NCBI GenBank assembly: GCA_014860445.1 | Contig: JACZJT010000003.1 | Span: 1 to 64,000, forward strand | Source: Burkholderiales bacterium | GTDB taxonomy: Bacteria > Pseudomonadota > Gammaproteobacteria > Burkholderiales > SG8-39 | Direction: 5' to 3' | Length of the DNA stretch: 64,000 nucleotides | Shown: piece after piece, positions 8,540-17,731 of the stretch | Layout of the letters: every line of letters begins with the position of its first letter | How positions within the stretch are numbered: the first letter of the stretch is position 1 | The notes under the pieces: model-generated | Database searches by the model: none | Seen by the model: only the letters and a program-made list of their open reading frames with translations | Told to the model about the DNA's origin: nothing | Program-made: the position numbers and the translations under genes

Positions 8540-9349
8540 ATGACGACGATTACTGCGCCGAATTCGCGCCATCGACTGCTGAAGTTGCTCGACCGCTACT
8601 CGAGCCTTTGGGTCCTGCTTGTGTTCGTCAGCCTTTTCCAGGTCGTCGTGGGTACGGGGCTGCTGCACAACCCGGCAATCCCGGCACCAACAGCGGTTTT
8701 CGCAAACCTTTACCACGGACTGTTCGAGGGACAGCACCTGCTGTTCCTGGCCACGCTCGATACGTTGGGCCGACTCCTGCTGGGCTACGGGGTGGCCGTT
8801 ATCTGTGGGGCAATGCTTGGCATGTTTGCCGGACGCTATCCCGACTTCGCTTCGGCTCTCAATCCGATCGTCGCGCTGTGGATTCCACTCCCCGCCATTG
8901 TAACCATCCCGGTGCTGTCGCTTTGGCTCAGCGCTGACGAAGCCGTAATCGTGCTGACCGTCATTTTTTCCGGATGGATTCCAGTCTATCTTGGTGCGCT
9001 GCAGGGCGCGCGCTCTATCAGCGTGCACCAGCTCTGGGTTATGCGCGCCTACGGCGCTTCAGAATGGAGCCAAGTGTGTAAGGTAATCATCCCCGGCGCA
9101 TTCGTGCACATGATACCCTCGCTACGTGTGGGAATGGGCTACGCTTGGCGTGCGGTAATCGCAGCTGAGATCATCGTCCAGCACGGGCGCGGGATCGGTA
9201 TCACCATTTTCGCAGCACGGGAATTCTTCGATGTTCCAACGATGTATGCGGGGGTACTGATGATCGCGGTTCTCGGGCTGGCGCTCGACCACTTGGTCTT
9301 TCCGGCGGTCGAGCGGGCCACAATCAAGCGCTGGGGGCTTTTGGCATGA
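8540..9349 (+). CDS. ABC transporter permease (SsuC/TauC-like), second subunit
   Basis: A 269-residue permease with about six membrane spans and an EAA loop in '[20 protein letters not shown]'. It starts 3 bp after the previous permease ends and its stop overlaps the ATPase start (ATGA). This indicates one tightly coupled operon. Two distinct permeases are less common for this importer class, which usually uses a homodimer, and imply a heterodimeric channel. Confidence 0.87.
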   Translation: MTTITAPNSRHRLLKLLDRYSSLWVLLVFVSLFQVVVGTGLLHNPAIPAPTAVFANLYHGLFEGQHLLFLATLDTLGRLLLGYGVAVICGAMLGMFAGRYPDFASALNPIVALWIPLPAIVTIPVLSLWLSADEAVIVLTVIFSGWIPVYLGALQGARSISVHQLWVMRAYGASEWSQVCKVIIPGAFVHMIPSLRVGMGYAWRAVIAAEIIVQHGRGIGITIFAAREFFDVPTMYAGVLMIAVLGLALDHLVFPAVERATIKRWGLLA

Positions 9350-10200
9350 CGGCGGGGACGATGGAGCAGGGAATGCAGAGGACGAGCGGCGATGTGTCTT
9401 CCGAGCGGCCCGACGCCGAACTCGGCGCCGCGGTACCCAAGGTTATCGAGGCTCGACATGTGCGGAAGATTTTTGCCGGCACTCATGGCGAGCCGGCAGT
9501 GGTCGCGATTGATGATATTTCCTTCGACATCCGGCGCCGCGAGTTCACGGTGTTTCTCGGTCCAAGCGGCTGCGGCAAATCCACGACGCTCCACATGATC
9601 GGTGGCTTCGAGCAACAGACCGAGGGCAGCCTGCTGCTGAATGGCCAGGCGATACGCGGGCCCGGCCCGGATCGGGGCATTGTTTTCCAGGATTTTGTTT
9701 TATTCCCGTGGCGCACGGTGCTCGGGAACATCGCCTTCGGCCTTGAGATGATGCGGTGCTTTACGCGCGCCGAGATCTCCGAGAGGGCGCGGCACTACGT
9801 TGAACACCTTGGGCTCGCTGGATTCGCGAACGCCTACCCCAGCACCCTATCGGGCGGCATGAAGCAGCGGGTCGCGATTGCCCGCACCCTCGCCGTCCAA
9901 CCAGAATTCGTTCTGATGGACGAGCCCTTCGCTGCGCTCGATGCCCAGGCCCGAGATCGCCTGATCGTTGACGTTTCCCTAATCGCTAACGAGCAGAATA
10001 CGACCTTCCTGTTCGTCACTCACGACATCCGAGAGGCGATCCGACTCGCTGACAGAATTCTGGTGTTCTCGCCTCGGCCGGCGCGGATCGTCGAGTCGAT
10101 TGCGGTGACACTTCCACGGCCGCGCGACGCGTATAGCGCGGAATTACTAGATGTTGATCGCTATATGCGTTCGCTGATCGGTACGAGTCCAGAAGACTAG
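9346..10200 (+). CDS. ABC transporter ATP-binding protein (SsuB/TauB-like)
   Basis: A 284-residue ATPase energising the importer. Walker A is 'GPSGCGKST' near residue 74, the signature is 'LSGGMKQR' near 172, Walker B is '[12 protein letters not shown]', and the switch His is in '[11 protein letters not shown]'. An N-terminal extension of about 30 residues precedes the core; a shorter start is possible. All nucleotide-binding motifs are intact, so this importer is probably functional, unlike the second importer at 12-21 kb. Confidence 0.9.
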   Translation: MTAGTMEQGMQRTSGDVSSERPDAELGAAVPKVIEARHVRKIFAGTHGEPAVVAIDDISFDIRRREFTVFLGPSGCGKSTTLHMIGGFEQQTEGSLLLNGQAIRGPGPDRGIVFQDFVLFPWRTVLGNIAFGLEMMRCFTRAEISERARHYVEHLGLAGFANAYPSTLSGGMKQRVAIARTLAVQPEFVLMDEPFAALDAQARDRLIVDVSLIANEQNTTFLFVTHDIREAIRLADRILVFSPRPARIVESIAVTLPRPRDAYSAELLDVDRYMRSLIGTSPED

Positions 10201-10500
10201 GCTCCCCAACGACGCTTCGCCGACATCCTCACGAATGCCTGCGAACGGCTCGGGGCCGATGCGGTTCGTTACTCCTTCGTCACAGTGGACTTTCACCACC
10301 CACCTACTCCTTGGCGGCCTCCCGGCGCACCTGTTGAAAAACACCGTTGATCATTAAACCTTCTTTTGCGCGAAGTGTCTGACTCACTTTCAGTGCATTG
10401 ACGGAGCGCTTCGAGATGATGGGTCAACGGGGTGGCAATCAAGAACGTCTGTTTTATTCGTTTACCCGATTGGACAGGCTGCACGAGTCAATTCCAATTC
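10201..10500 (+). other. Intergenic stretch with a short protein-like remnant
   Basis: Just after the ATPase, the plus strand reads 'FADILTNACERLGADAVRYS' followed by 'VTVDFHH'. In another frame it ends 'GGLPAHLLKNTVDH' with a stop near 10357. This looks like the C-terminal end of a gene with a frameshift, but I do not recognise the family. No rho-independent terminator is evident between the ATPase and the insertion sequence that follows. Confidence 0.3.
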
Positions 10501-10501
10501 A

Positions 10502-11985
10502 GGTATGAGCCTGAACGAGGGGGGTGAGGGATGGGTGTGCATGTGGTTATACCGCAGGGTTATCCACGGGGCCGCCGACCGCCCCTTTGAGGCGAGAGGC
10601 AGGCGGCCCGGTGAATAACCCGTCACCTCGAGGGTGATCGAGATGTTCATGCGGCACGCTTGGATCGATCGTGGATGGATTGGAATAGTTTGGTTCTGGC
10701 TTCGTTGAGTCTGCGGGCGGCCTCATTGTCGCTCATGGCGGTTGCGGTTGAGTCCAGTTGTGCGAAAGTGATGCCGGGTTGGAGGAAATCCTTGGCCTTG
10801 GGCAGCGATTTGAGCTTCTCGTAGGGCGTCATCATGTTCTTTTGCAGATAGCGCTTGCGTATCTTTCCCTTGGGGTCGGTAAGCGTTTCGGCGAAGAAAC
10901 AAGGGCGATGGAAGTTCACGTAGGGGTTGAGGAAATCCTGGCAGAAGGTGTTGACCGGGGTGGCGAAGCGCTGCGGGATATGCTGGTAACCGAAATGTTT
11001 GCGCACGATGGCCCCGTTCTTGGTTTCGGCCAAACCGTTGTCGTTGCTGTGCCTGGGGCGCGACTTGGTGAACTCGATCCTGAGCTTATTGAGTAGCTTG
11101 GCCACGGTGTAGTTGATGTACTCCGAGCCGTTGTCGGCATGAAAGCCCAGGATCGCGAAGGGAAAGCCCGCCAGGATCTGTTCAAGCACTGGCAGCAGGA
11201 ATGCCTCGGACAGGCGCTCGCGGGTGGCGACGATCTCGTACTGGGTGACACAGTCCACGGCGTTGATGTGATAGAGCCCCTTGACGCCGTCCTGATCGCC
11301 CTGATGCACGCTGTCGATGCGGATGAAGCCGGGGCGTCCGTCGGGTGTAGGCGCGCGCCGCTGCGCGATGGGGACGGCGTAGCCGCGGGTCTTGGTCCAG
11401 TGGGCTCGGGTGGCCTGGTAGCCGGCTTGGTGACGCAGGTTATACAGGTGAGCCACTGAGAGCGTGGCAAGCCGCGTATAGCGTGTATCGCCATAGACGC
11501 TGTAGGCACGCTGCATCAAACATTTGGTGGCTGGCCCGGAGAGGGTGTTATGCAACGCATCGGTTTGCGCGAGCAGCTTCACGTCAGCGGTGGTGAATTT
11601 GCGCGCAAAGCCGGCTGCCGGGGCGCGATAGCGCTTGGCCAGCGGCTCACCCTTCAGATGCCGACCCAGGAGCCGCCTGAGCTGGGCTCGCGAGTAGTCG
11701 GTGATGCGTGCCAGATAACGCATCAGGACACCTTTGTCGGCCCGGACAAGCCGGCGGTAAGCAAACCGTCCAAGCACTGCGGCGATGAAGCCGTAGCGCT
11801 CGACATCGTTGCGGATGGGCTGGAATTTGACTTCAAGAGTCCCCTCCAAAAAAGCGCGCAATTGCGCTACCGTCTTGAGCTGAGTTTCGTTCATATCGAT
11901 CACCATGTCGTGGATGATCGACCCAAACCTCATGCTTCAGGCTCATACCTCGTTGGAAATACGCTCCCCCCTTCAGGCTCATACC
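10502..11985. mobile_element. rve-domain (IS481-like) insertion sequence with duplicated right end
   Basis: The left end is GGTATGAGCCTGAA (10502-10515), followed by a G-rich run. The same 14 bp occurs inverted twice at the right, at 11936-11949 and 11972-11985, 36 bp apart. The outer right copy shares the adjoining G-run with the left end and is the better partner. No clear target duplication is visible. A family name beyond an rve-type DDE element is not secure. Confidence 0.65.
10647..11933 (-). CDS. Transposase with integrase catalytic (rve) core
   Basis: Up to 428 residues. The likely start is the Met of 'MNETQLKTVAQLRAFLEGTL' at about 11894, since the first residues read through terminal-repeat-adjacent DNA. 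The N-terminal third holds helix-turn-helix segments. The rve core has 'GFIRIDSVHQGDQDG' (Asp), 'ILGFHADNGSEYIN' (Asp) and 'HSNDNGLAETKNGAIVRKH' (Glu). The C-terminal part contains 'NPYVNFHRPCFFAETLTDPK', common in IS481-like enzymes. All catalytic residues are present, so it may be active. Confidence 0.8.
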   Translation of the reverse strand: MRFGSIIHDMVIDMNETQLKTVAQLRAFLEGTLEVKFQPIRNDVERYGFIAAVLGRFAYRRLVRADKGVLMRYLARITDYSRAQLRRLLGRHLKGEPLAKRYRAPAAGFARKFTTADVKLLAQTDALHNTLSGPATKCLMQRAYSVYGDTRYTRLATLSVAHLYNLRHQAGYQATRAHWTKTRGYAVPIAQRRAPTPDGRPGFIRIDSVHQGDQDGVKGLYHINAVDCVTQYEIVATRERLSEAFLLPVLEQILAGFPFAILGFHADNGSEYINYTVAKLLNKLRIEFTKSRPRHSNDNGLAETKNGAIVRKHFGYQHIPQRFATPVNTFCQDFLNPYVNFHRPCFFAETLTDPKGKIRKRYLQKNMMTPYEKLKSLPKAKDFLQPGITFAQLDSTATAMSDNEAARRLNEARTKLFQSIHDRSKRAA

Positions 11986-12427
11986 ATATTGGAAGAGACT
12001 GCACGTTGACATTTCCGCAGTGTTGTGCGACGCTGTAGCGGTTGCAACCACTACTACCAACTGAAATAGGTGCGCGCGCACGAGTGGGAAAGCGGTGAGC
12101 GCCCGCGTCTAGATTGACGTTGGCGCCACGCCGAGCCGGCGAACGTGTTTTGGGGAACGAGTAATGGCAGTAGGGTTTTGTCGCTGGCCAATAGGGCTGG
12201 TGGCACAACGCAAAAAAGCAGCGGGACCACGTGTATTTCCACGAAAACGGATGTACTCAACCTGTACCCAACCCCTCGAGTACCAAGTGGCGTACGGAGG
12301 GGCTGCCGCGGAGTCGCCGAATTATGATGCCGGACGTTGTTTATATGTTTACGTTTACGCGCGGTCGTGTCGAGTAGCAATATTGAAGGGCTTTAAGGTC
12401 TAAGACAAATACCGTGGAGGAGGTGCT
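11986..12427. other. Intergenic region upstream of the second binding protein
   Basis: I see no convincing gene in this 440-bp stretch. The last 15 bp provide GGAGGAGG for the gene starting at 12428. Any native promoter should lie here, but no strong -35/-10 pair stands out. Confidence 0.5.
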
Positions 12428-13468
12428 ATGAAGTTCGATAGAAAGACTGGGGTGCATGGCTGGAAATCATTGTTGGGTATTGCAGTCGCCGCCGTGCTTG
12501 GAGCAGGGCCGTACATGACGGCAAAGGCTGCGGACCCCGTTCCGATACGCATCGGGTGGCAACCGGATCCGAACGCCGCGCTCTACATCGCTAGGGACAC
12601 GCATATCTTTAGCAAAATGGGACTGGACGCGGAGTCTATTAAGTTCTTGGCGGCTCCGGCAATGTTTGCAGCGCTGCAAAGCAAAAGCATCGACGTTGCA
12701 GATATGGGTACCGCCCCATTTATCATTGGTCGGACGCAGGGGATCGACATCCAGGCTGTGATGATTGCTGTGGACGTCTCAGGGACCAATGCACTAATTG
12801 TTCAGAAGACGCTGAAAGTTACTTCGGGAAATGATCTGAAGGGATTGCGTATCGGTGCGCAGCGCGGGACGACACCGGTCTATGGCTTATCGCAGTACCT
12901 AAGGGAAAGCGGCCTCAGGCTCGACGACGTTAACTTTGTAGACCTGACGGCCCCCAATGTAATCCCTGCGTTTAGAAAGGGCGAGATAGATGCAACGTGG
13001 GTCTGGTCTCCGTGGCAAAACATGCTGGTTAACTTTGGTGGAAAGCGCATTACAACCAACAAGAAAGTTGGGGCGCTTGCTCCACAAGTCTGGGCCGTCC
13101 GTACGGAATGGGCGCGCGAGCACCCGGAGGCCTTGCAGCACTTTATAGCGGCTATCGGAATGGCGTTACGCGAAGTTAAGTCCAATCATTCTCTTGCAGT
13201 TAAGGAACTCTCAACCACATTGAATCTTGATGAGAAGACTGCGAACGAGGTCTTGGCGGAAAACGATTACCCGACGCTGCAAGAACAAGCGTCTAAGACA
13301 TACGCACTGTCTGTCTTGAATGGCTATCCGGGTTCCACCGCCGGTCTCAGCTTAGCTCTTAAGAATGCAGGCAATTTCTTGAGATCGATAGGGATTGTCA
13401 AGACCGCAGTGAATCCCGATGAGATGATCAACCCGGTGCCACTAAAAAAGTATTTCGAAGGCAAGTAA
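12428..13468 (+). CDS. Aliphatic sulfonate/taurine-type ABC substrate-binding protein
   Basis: A 346-residue SsuA/TauA-like binding protein. It has a signal peptide ending near residue 36 ('YMTAKA-ADPVPIRIGW'), then 'GWQPDPNAALYIARDTHIF', 'ALQSKSIDVADMGTAPFIIG', 'KGLRIGAQRGTTPVYGLSQY' and 'RKGEIDATWVWSPWQNML', all conserved positions of the class. A strong GGAGGAGG site precedes the ATG. Its own permease and ATPase are broken (13604 and 19434), so it is an orphan unless it feeds the intact importer at 6.6-10.2 kb. It shares the fold but little close sequence with that importer's binding protein. Confidence 0.87.
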   Translation: MKFDRKTGVHGWKSLLGIAVAAVLGAGPYMTAKAADPVPIRIGWQPDPNAALYIARDTHIFSKMGLDAESIKFLAAPAMFAALQSKSIDVADMGTAPFIIGRTQGIDIQAVMIAVDVSGTNALIVQKTLKVTSGNDLKGLRIGAQRGTTPVYGLSQYLRESGLRLDDVNFVDLTAPNVIPAFRKGEIDATWVWSPWQNMLVNFGGKRITTNKKVGALAPQVWAVRTEWAREHPEALQHFIAAIGMALREVKSNHSLAVKELSTTLNLDEKTANEVLAENDYPTLQEQASKTYALSVLNGYPGSTAGLSLALKNAGNFLRSIGIVKTAVNPDEMINPVPLKKYFEGK

Positions 13469-13603
13469 CCAAATCAACTAGATCCAGTGGGCTCTTACTG
13501 CTGATCGCGTCGCTATATGCCGTTAAAGGACCATATGCGAGGGGACAGGCTTCATAGCCTGGCGACGTGATCGCCGGGGGGGTCGTCCATTTGGATATCT
13601 GCT

Positions 13604-13900
13604 ATGCATCAGAAGCGCTCTTTGACTAGGATTAGCTGGTTGACCGGAATAGTCCTTGTCGCGATATGGACCTTGGTCACGAATCTTGGTTGGGTCGACC
13701 CAAACACGCTCCCATCGCCCAGGTCATGGGCGCAACACTGGTCAGCTTTATTGTGCATGGCTATGCAGGCAAGAGCGCGCTGCTGACCGTCATGACAAGC
13801 GTGTTTCGGACGTTCACTGGCTTGACGTCGGGGATTGTTCTCGGAATACCGATTGGATTGCTGATGGGCTATTGGACGTATCCGAATATTTGTGTGAAAG
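13604..13900 (+). pseudogene. ABC permease fragment (SsuC/TauC-like), frameshifted and truncated
   Basis: The first frame reads 'MHQKRSLTRISWLTGIVLVA' and 'GWVDPNTLPSP'; the downstream frame resumes with 'MGATLVSFIVHGYAG' and 'TSGIVLGIPIGLLMGYW'. Together these match the N-terminal third of SsuC-type permeases, which have a 'LPSP' motif and then a first conserved transmembrane domain. A frameshift near 13720 separates them and similarity ends near 13900, beside an IS256 copy. The EAA loop is absent. A possible C-terminal piece lies at 19228-19431. Confidence 0.75.
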
Positions 13901-13977
13901 GGTCGGTGCAGACTTGTCCACGGCGGCGGGCGTCGCTTGCGACGAACGACCGACGCGGTGGGCAAGTCGTGTGCATG

Positions 13978-15291
13978 TTACACCTGCTGGGTGAAGCGTT
14001 GTCCAAACATGATCGCGAACTGATTGGCCGCCTCCTTCCAAGTGCGCGGCGGCATGTCCCATTTTTTGCTGATGTTGCGCAAGGCGAGGTAGAGCAGCTT
14101 GGTGGCCGCCTCGTCGCTAGGGAAATGCCCTCGGTTTTTCACGATCTTGCGCAGTTGCATGTGCAGGCTTTCGATGGCGTTGGTCGTGTAGATGATCCGG
14201 CGGACTTCCGGCGGATAAGCAAAGAACGGTGTCACCTGCGTCCACTGCCGACGCCAGGCTTGAGCGATCGGCGGGCATTTGGCGCCCCAGAACCCTTGCT
14301 CGAACGCCGTGAGCGCGGCTTCAGCCGCTTCGGCGTTGGCCGCCTGGTAGATCGGTTTGAGCTCGGCGACAATCGCTTTTCGGTCCTTCCAGGCCACATA
14401 GCTCAGAGAGTTACGAATCAGATGCACGATGCAGGTCTGAATCTGTGTCCGGGGAAAGGTAGCCTCGATGGCTTCGGGGAAGCCCTTGAGGCCATCGACC
14501 ACGGCGATCAGCACGTCGGTGACGCCGCGGTTCTTCAGGTCATTGAACACCTTGAGCCAGAACTTGGCGCCCTCGGTCTGCTCGATCCACAGCCCCAGGA
14601 CCTCCTTGCGACCGGTGGCGTCGATGCCCAGGGCCAGATACACGGCCTTGTTCCTAACTGCGCTCTCGTCCCGGATCTTCAGACGCAGCGCGTCGAAGTA
14701 GATGATCGGGTACATCGTATCGAGCGGGCGCGCTTACCACTCGGCGACCTCGGCGAGCACCTCGTCGGTGATGGTGGAAATGAGCTCGGGGGAAACCTCC
14801 AGCCCGTAGAGCTCCAGCAGGTGGCCGCGAATCTGGCGCATCGTCATGCCGCGCGCGTACATGCCGATGACATGATCATCGAACCCCGGCAGCCGCCTCT
14901 GATGCTTGGCCACCAGCACCGGGTCGAAACTGGCGAGCCGGTCACGCGGGATATCCAGCGGCAACGGACCGTTGGGGGTAAGCACGGTTTTGGCGCTGCT
15001 GCCGTTGCGGTGATAGCCAGGCTCATCGCCCGAAGCATGCTCGGTCACCCGGTGATGGTTCAGCTCCGCGCTCAGCATGCGTTCGGCCAGCTGCTTCTTG
15101 AGTTGCCCAACCAGCCCAGACTCCCCAAGCAGGCTCTCGGCGTCACGGCCTTTCACCTGATCGAGCAATTGGTCCAGCAGGTCATCGGAAAATGGGCCCT
15201 TAGATTTGCGCTGCCGAAGCTTGTAGGCTTTGGTGTTGTTGGTCATCTCGAAGCACTCCGGTGACCGGCAGCGAGAATTGGATTTGAGCAT
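13978..15291 (-). pseudogene. IS256 family transposase with one in-frame stop codon
   Basis: The N-terminal part (14734-15291) ends 'ITDEVLAEVAEW' at a TAA. The frame continues without shift as 'ARPLDTMYPIIYFDALRLKI' to the normal C-terminus. Relatives have Gln at the stop position, so one C-to-T change (CAA to TAA) explains it. Catalytic regions are present on both sides, e.g. 'DPVLVAKHQRRLPGFDDHV' and 'VLIAVVDGLKGFPEAIEA'. Insertion-sequence ends were not resolved. It may be recently inactivated, or rescued by suppression. Confidence 0.85.
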
Positions 15292-15411
15292 CTTTAGAAA
15301 CGAGTTTCGGTTTGGACGACTTCGTGAGAGACTTCATCTCGGTGGCTCCTTTCTTGGTTTGGCGACCCCCTGCATACCACATACAGGGGAAAGGAGCCGC
15401 CACTCTTACCT

Positions 15412-15800
15412 TAACCGTTCAGCATTTCTCGGGACATTGCCGCGACGGCTGCTGCATTGGTTAGGCAAGTAGGCATGCCCATGCCGCTAAGAGTGGCGTC
15501 GACCAATGCAATGCGGAAGATTGGCAGAATGGGTGGCGCTGCGTCGGACACTTGTCCGTCTATCTCCATAGACTTCCAAGTAGGTGGGCAAAAACAAAGT
15601 GGCCCTTTTCACGTGGCCATACAGTTGCGGCAAAAGCACCATACTGATTAGAAATAAGGCAATTGTGCTCACCAGAACCACAACTTGCGATGTTGAGATT
15701 TTCGGAACGAAGTTGCCTCGAATAGGTGGCGTCGGTGCCTATGGGGCCTGAGCGGAATTGCGGTGCTAATACTAGCTATTTCTTGATGGAGGATGATGAG
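15412..15800. other. Intergenic region between IS256 and the flavoprotein gene
   Basis: No convincing gene. A weak leftward frame near 15590-15690 ('LVSTIALFLISMVLLPQL') has a hydrophobic stretch but no recognised family. An inverted pair GCCACTCTTA (15399 region) and TAAGAGTGGC (15487 region), about 80 bp apart, could mark an old insertion-sequence boundary. The GGAGG near 15789 serves the next gene. Confidence 0.35.
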
Positions 15801-17276
15801 ATGACGGTGCGATCCTATGAATTCGATGTCATCGTCGCCGGCTGTGGTATCGCAGGTCTGTCTGCCGCTGTATCTGCGCAGGAGCTAGGCGCGCGGGTGG
15901 CCATTCTTGAGCGCGCGCCTATAGATGAGCGTGGCGGTAACACGCGCTATACGGAAGCCTATCTGCGTATGAAGAGTGAGAGCGAGGTGACCGATGATTT
16001 CGAGTCGCACCTTGCGGACAATGCTGGAGGCCATCTTGACCCCTCGATGACGGCGGAAACGACGAGACCGTATGCGCAGTGGCCGTCTATCGTGAAGGCG
16101 CTTAGCTTTGCCGACCCTGAGCTTATCTCTATTCTAGCGAACGGCGCAGGGCCGACAATCGCCTGGCTCAAGCGCTTCGGGATACGGTTTGACTTCTTGC
16201 CGACCCATTTTCTCACTCAGTTTCAGCCGCTCCTGATGCCTGTTGGCGGTGGTTTGGCGATGATTGAAGCGCTTGCCGCGGACGCTCAGCGGAAGGGAAC
16301 TAGCTTCTTCTATGAGACCACTGCTCTTAGCTTGTTTCAGGACGAGAGCGGTATCGTCACGGGTTTGCGTGCTGTCAACAAAGCTAACGAGCCAATCCGT
16401 TTTAACGCAAAGAGTGTGATCCTTGCGTCCGGAGGATTTGAAGGAAATGCGGAGATGCAAACACGTTATATCGGCCCGCGTGCGGTTTTTCTCAGGCCGA
16501 GCGCTCGGGGCGGTTACTACAATAAGGGCGAGGGTATCCAAATGGCGCTCGAGATCGGTGCCGCCCCGTGCGGTGATTTCGCTAGCTACCATCCTCAGCC
16601 AATCGATCCTCGGTCTGGACGGTCCGAACCTGTGGTGCTCATTTATCCATATGGCATCCTGGTAAATCTCGAAGGCCGTCGCTTCACTGATGAAGCATCC
16701 GGGACGATTGACTTAGTCCACGAGAGCGTCACACGCCAGATCATTAGGCAGACGAACGGCATCGCGTATGTCATTCTTGACAACAAAGTAAATGACATTC
16801 CCAATAAGCACATTGCAGTTCGTACGGATCAACCACCGATCACTGCGGCGAGCTTGCCCGAGCTAGCCGAGAAGCTGAAAATTTCCGCGGTTTCGCTATT
16901 AGAAACAGTAGGCAGCTATAACAAAGCCTGCAATGACGACGGGACCTTCAAGCCATCTGTTCTGGACGCGCTTGCCACTCAAGGCCTTACGCCGCCGAAG
17001 TCGAATTGGGCGCGCCCCATCGACCACCCACCCTATTTCGCATATCCCGTTATTTCATCCATCGTATTTACCTTCGGCGGCCTCAAGGTCAACGGCCGCG
17101 CGCAGGTCTTGAATAAGGACGGGGCGGCGATCTCCGGTCTCTACGCGGCAGGGGAGACGATCGGCTTTTACTACAGGAACTACACGGGTGCTACTTCTGT
17201 GTTGAAGGGAACGGTGTTCGGGCGAATTGCTGGGATAGACGCGGCGCAACGTGTGTTGGGAGGGAAAGCGGCGTAA
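15801..17276 (+). CDS. FAD-dependent dehydrogenase, tricarballylate dehydrogenase (TcuA)-like
   Basis: A 491-residue FAD_binding_2 protein of the fumarate reductase/ketosteroid dehydrogenase superfamily. The dinucleotide-binding motif 'VIVAGCGIAGLSAA' is at residues 10-23, followed by 'GGNTRYTEAYLRM' as in TcuA-like enzymes. 'SVILASGGFEGNAEM' and the C-terminal 'GLYAAGETIGFYYRNYTGAT' are the second FAD-binding motifs. It would oxidise a C-C bond of a carboxylate or similar substrate. I chose the ATG at 15801 because GGAGG lies upstream. It lies between remnants of an ABC importer, so its substrate may be what that importer carried. Confidence 0.8.
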   Translation: MTVRSYEFDVIVAGCGIAGLSAAVSAQELGARVAILERAPIDERGGNTRYTEAYLRMKSESEVTDDFESHLADNAGGHLDPSMTAETTRPYAQWPSIVKALSFADPELISILANGAGPTIAWLKRFGIRFDFLPTHFLTQFQPLLMPVGGGLAMIEALAADAQRKGTSFFYETTALSLFQDESGIVTGLRAVNKANEPIRFNAKSVILASGGFEGNAEMQTRYIGPRAVFLRPSARGGYYNKGEGIQMALEIGAAPCGDFASYHPQPIDPRSGRSEPVVLIYPYGILVNLEGRRFTDEASGTIDLVHESVTRQIIRQTNGIAYVILDNKVNDIPNKHIAVRTDQPPITAASLPELAEKLKISAVSLLETVGSYNKACNDDGTFKPSVLDALATQGLTPPKSNWARPIDHPPYFAYPVISSIVFTFGGLKVNGRAQVLNKDGAAISGLYAAGETIGFYYRNYTGATSVLKGTVFGRIAGIDAAQRVLGGKAA

Positions 17277-17731
17277 GAGTCGTAGCGTCCATTGACTCAC
17301 GCAAGCAATCCCCATGAACAACCATCACAACGAGGAAGCATATCGGGCGGCAAGATGTTCTCCGTGAAGGTCGGGAACCGCGCATGAAGCTGAACGCTCT
17401 TTTCGTGCCGAGTACGATAATTGCGGGCGAGAAGTGGTCGATGATGTACGTCCTTGCTCCGTCATTGCGGCACTTCAGGCCAAGTCCGAAACGAGCTAAG
17501 GAAACTTGCGAACGGTTGCTACGGAGCGGGCGTTGGATTGTACCAATTGTTAATCTCGGAGCGATCCATGGCTAGGCTAAGGCCCATTGCAGTATTCAAC
17601 CAGAGCCTCTTGAAGACGCCTCACAATATATCTGTGAAAGCAGTGGCGACCTGGCGTCGCGTGAACCTCAGACCGAATGCAAAGAAGGTCGGGAACATAC
17701 CTGGTTGCGTGTGCACGTTGCAAGAGTGTGA
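17277..17731. other. Intergenic region, no recognised gene
   Basis: A 455-bp stretch. A 63-codon frame from the ATG at 17384 has no recognisable motif and overlaps other short frames. I would not call it a gene. Confidence 0.4.

Noticed and set aside
7946-9028. 360-codon antisense frame over the two permeases
   Set aside because: His/Arg/Asp-rich composition with no motif; the sense frames are clear ABC permeases.
13666-15264. Long plus-strand frame beginning in permease-like sequence and continuing over the IS256
   Set aside because: Only its first ~60 residues are permease; the rest is antisense of the IS256 transposase. A fusion protein is not credible.
17384-17575. 63-codon frame between the flavoprotein and LVIVD genes
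   Set aside because: No ribosome site, no motif and overlap with other random frames.
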